This document shows, one piece after another, positions 19,175 to 20,973 of a stretch of DNA of 20,973 bases. This DNA comes from Candidatus Uhrbacteria bacterium (lineage in GTDB: Bacteria > Patescibacteriota > Patescibacteriia > UBA9934 > UBA9568), in the NCBI GenBank assembly GCA_003497135.1, contig DNKR01000029.1:6953-27925 (forward strand). The letters are read 5' to 3'. Position numbers and translations under genes: made by a program. Every line of letters starts with the position of its first letter. Within the stretch, counting starts at the first letter, position 1. Under the pieces are notes generated by a model. The model was not told the DNA's origin and made no database searches. It saw only the letters and a program-made list of their open reading frames with translations.

Positions 19175-19504
19175 ATGCTTAATAAAAAAGAAATTATTAA
19201 AAGTCGCAACATATTTAGTGAAACCGACAAAAGTATGGCGGCAGCCTTTAAGATACTTGGTGATGTCAATCGCTATCGTATCTTTCGCATTCTTGCCAAG
19301 CAATCAAAAATCTCTGTTAGTAGTATTGCGCGAATCTTGAATATCTCCATACCTTTAGCGTCGCAACACGTAAGAATTTTAATGCATGCCGGTATGATAA
19401 AAAAAGAGAGAGAGGGGAAAAAAGTTTTTCCCAAACTTGAACACAGCAATCCGTTTGTCCAGGCCATTGTTAAAACAATTCAGGAGGTTATGAAATCAAC
19501 TTAA
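19175..19504 (+). CDS. ArsR-family winged-helix repressor, cassette 5
   Basis: A 109-residue DNA-binding protein. MAAAFKILGDVNRYRIFRIL is the typical ArsR/SmtB helix start. SVSSIARILNISIPLASQHVRIL is the helix-turn-helix with the family's S/Q-x-H-V-x-x-L recognition helix, and MIKKEREGKKVFPKL is the wing. There is no cysteine in the protein, so the classical Cys metal or arsenite site is absent and it must sense something else or act constitutively. It precedes a lipoprotein and an anchored protein in the same direction and may control them. The 16-nt and 20-nt palindromes upstream are operator candidates, but neither matches a known ArsR box that I can name. Confidence 0.85.
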   Translation: MLNKKEIIKSRNIFSETDKSMAAAFKILGDVNRYRIFRILAKQSKISVSSIARILNISIPLASQHVRILMHAGMIKKEREGKKVFPKLEHSNPFVQAIVKTIQEVMKST

Positions 19505-19550
19505 TTAGCTTGATAATAAAAGAAGCCAAATTATTAATAACAAATTATCT

Positions 19551-20057
19551 GTGACCAAAAATACTTTACGTATATTTATCGCAGCCACCGCTCTAATAAT
19601 TTTGGGCGCCGGGTGCTCCTCACAATTCTCCGCGCGGAAGTCGGCGCTCAACACAGAATCAACCGCAACTTTCACCATCAAAGAATTGGGGATAACCTTA
19701 CAAATACCAGCAATATATAAAGATGATTTGGCATATGAAATAAAACCAGCTACGCAGAACGGAAGAACGGTGTATATGTTTTCAAGGAGTATTATGGAAA
19801 AAGATGCTACTTGTGGGCCAGGGTCAATTGGTTTCATCGTTCAGAGTAAACAGCTTTACACTACAGAAGGTTCAGACACACGAAAGCCAGTGCCTGGCCA
19901 TGATATTAAAATCGACGATGCCTATATTACTATAGATGGCCCACAGGATTTGTGTACAAAGGACAAGGAATTGCAGGGGGCTCTTAACGATCGTATTGAG
20001 GCCTTGCGTGCTGCTGTTTCAACTATTTTACCAGTTGAAGGAACTGAGTCCTTTTAA
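19551..20057 (+). CDS. lipoprotein of unknown function, cassette 5
   Basis: A 168-residue protein from GTG 19551. The N-terminus is a lipoprotein signal: MTKNTLRIF, a hydrophobic stretch, and the lipobox LGAGC with Cys22 as the lipidated residue. The mature part is small, mixed alpha/beta, and has two further cysteines (in DATCGPGS and DLCTKD) that could form a disulfide outside the membrane. I recognise no domain. The GTG start is preferred because it gives a complete signal. A 46-base gap follows the ArsR-type gene. Lipoproteins of this form are frequent integron cargo. Confidence 0.8.
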   Translation: MTKNTLRIFIAATALIILGAGCSSQFSARKSALNTESTATFTIKELGITLQIPAIYKDDLAYEIKPATQNGRTVYMFSRSIMEKDATCGPGSIGFIVQSKQLYTTEGSDTRKPVPGHDIKIDDAYITIDGPQDLCTKDKELQGALNDRIEALRAAVSTILPVEGTESF

Positions 20058-20090
20058 TGATCAATAACTTATTCATTAACTAAAAAACAT

Positions 20091-20567
20091 ATGGAACAAA
20101 CAAAATCCAATACAGTATCGGTCGTCCTCGCTATCGTCATAACCGCAATTGTAGTGGGAGGTGGAGTTTACTACTGGCAGACTAAAAATTCCGCCGTGGA
20201 AACAGTCATTCTACCGTATAATGGAAGTCCCGGCCCCAGCGATCCAACTCCAGCTACACAAAAATCACTTGAGGAGTATTTCGCAACAAGAGATCAGTTT
20301 CGAAACGATGGAATAACAAAGGATCCTAGTGAACTGGGATTAAAAGAATTAGCAAATATTGCAGTTACATGCCCTGATAGTGCGGGTACGCCATGTGGCG
20401 GTAATCTTCTCATTCTATCAAAAGATTCGCTACATTCAGGCAGCCAAGAATTTTATTTAGCGTTCACAATGGGAACTGGCTATATGTATTATGGCCCATT
20501 CATGGATGACCTTCAAAGAATAGTTAATGAAAGCAAAACAATCAAATCGCTTGAAAGATCTTACTAA
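20091..20567 (+). CDS. membrane-anchored protein of unknown function, cassette 5
   Basis: A 158-residue protein with one N-terminal membrane segment (about 8-27, VSVVLAIVITAIVVGGGVYY) and an external domain. A Pro/Ser/Gly-rich linker (SPGPSDPTPA) leads to a small globular part with two cysteines (TCPDSAGTPCGG) and an aromatic GTGYMYYGPF segment. I recognise no family. The start at 20091 lies 33 bases after the lipoprotein stop, so both are likely on one transcript. The same anchor design recurs in cassette 6. Confidence 0.78.
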   Translation: MEQTKSNTVSVVLAIVITAIVVGGGVYYWQTKNSAVETVILPYNGSPGPSDPTPATQKSLEEYFATRDQFRNDGITKDPSELGLKELANIAVTCPDSAGTPCGGNLLILSKDSLHSGSQEFYLAFTMGTGYMYYGPFMDDLQRIVNESKTIKSLERSY

Positions 20568-20583
20568 GAACCAGCCCAACATC

Positions 20584-20675
20584 AGCGAACAGCGTGTATG
20601 CGGTTCCGCTACACTTCACCCATATCCTGCTTCGCTAAAGCTACGCAGGACATCGCACACACGCGAACGTTAAGT
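20584..20675 (+). other. attC5 recombination site
   Basis: The left box ends in GAAC (AGCGAAC, 20584-20590, a poor RYYYAAC). The stem is GCGTGTATGCG (20592-20602) with CGCACACACGC (20654-20664), 10 of 11. The spacer GAAC precedes the right R box GTTAAGT (20669-20675), an exact GTTRRRY. The terminal loop has its own hairpin (TCCTGC with GCAGGA). Length 92 nt. Confidence 0.83.
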
Positions 20676-20776
20676 GAAATAGCTACAAATTTCTTCTTTA
20701 TTTAGATTTTTTTAGCAATTTATTTCAAAAGTCGAATTAACTCAGAATTTTATAATCAATCTATTAACTAAATATT

Positions 20777-20973
20777 ATGAATCAAAAAACATTAATCGCG
20801 ATTTTAGTGGTTGTTGTCATCATCTTAATCGGCACAACTGTGTATTTTACGACAATAAATAAAGCAAGCCAGCCAGTTGCGCAAACACAACCAGTAAATC
20901 AAGAACAAGAGGCTCGCCCGCTTGCTGATTGTAGCAAGTTAGGTTCTTCATGGACACAGTTCTCGAATAGCGG
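20777..20973 (+). CDS. membrane-anchored protein, 5' part, cassette 6
   Basis: The first 65 residues of a protein cut by the window edge. It begins MNQKTLIAILVVVVIILIGT, a strong membrane anchor, followed by a Gln/Pro/Ala-rich linker and DCSKLGSSW. The design resembles the last gene of cassette 5. The leader from attC5 (20676-20776) is AT-rich with no clear promoter. The function is unknown. Confidence 0.75.
   Translation, partial: MNQKTLIAILVVVVIILIGTTVYFTTINKASQPVAQTQPVNQEQEARPLADCSKLGSSWTQFSNS

Noticed and set aside
1..20973. CRISPR array
   Set aside because: No regularly spaced direct repeats are present; the recurrent AACAGCGTGTATGCG sequences are far apart and belong to attC sites.

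Overview
The window looks like a chromosome segment of a Candidate Phyla Radiation (Patescibacteria, Parcubacteria-like) bacterium. The reasons are moderate-to-low GC, the standard code with TGA used as a stop, few Shine-Dalgarno sequences, a VirB2/TrbC-like pilin fused to Cys-rich repeats, a one-TM DsbA-like protein, VanW, and a secreted repeat protein of a kind I associate with this group. The taxon is inferred from gene style only.

Left half (1-11200), chromosomal housekeeping and cell surface: the 3' end of clpP with a clean terminator; a free-standing structured small RNA with its own promoter and a terminator-like closing stem (about 499-639); a minus-strand hsp20-vanW pair; a plus-strand pair of a DsbA-like protein with a CPYS active site and a large secreted or membrane pilin-like Cys-rich protein; uvrA; then a secreted propeller-like protein behind a strong promoter whose -35 box abuts a perfect palindrome. 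Intergenic spaces hold several REP-like hairpins.

Right half (11202-20973), the exciting part: an integron-like system. A divergently transcribed tyrosine recombinase (11202-12014) carries all six catalytic residues but lacks the extra helical segment of classical IntI. It faces an array of gene cassettes separated by five attC-type imperfect inverted repeats (12940-13042, 15471-15576, 16059-16183, 18279-18397, 20584-20675), after an attI-like GTTAGGC site at 12147. Cassette cargo is: (1) a SAM methyltransferase; (2) a cysteine-desulfurase-like PLP enzyme overlapping a second, related methyltransferase; (3) a small unknown protein; (4) a TylF-like methyltransferase plus myo-inositol-1-phosphate synthase; (5) an ArsR-type regulator, a lipoprotein and a membrane-anchored protein, preceded by a tRNA-Val-like 3' half; (6) a partial membrane-anchored protein.

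The most unusual observation is that cassettes 2, 3 and 4 each begin and end with a private 65-80 nt inverted repeat. Each repeat starts exactly at the recombination base of the R box, has a different sequence in each cassette, and in two cassettes contains sequence-diverged mini-hairpins at matching positions. In a circular cassette these arms would extend the attC hairpin outward on both sides, and in mRNA they could pair the 5' and 3' ends. Cassette 1 has a reduced (16 bp) version. I know of no described integron cassettes with this architecture. A second pattern is a pair of 14-bp hairpins after the last genes of cassettes 2 and 4, with unrelated stems but nearly identical C-rich loops.
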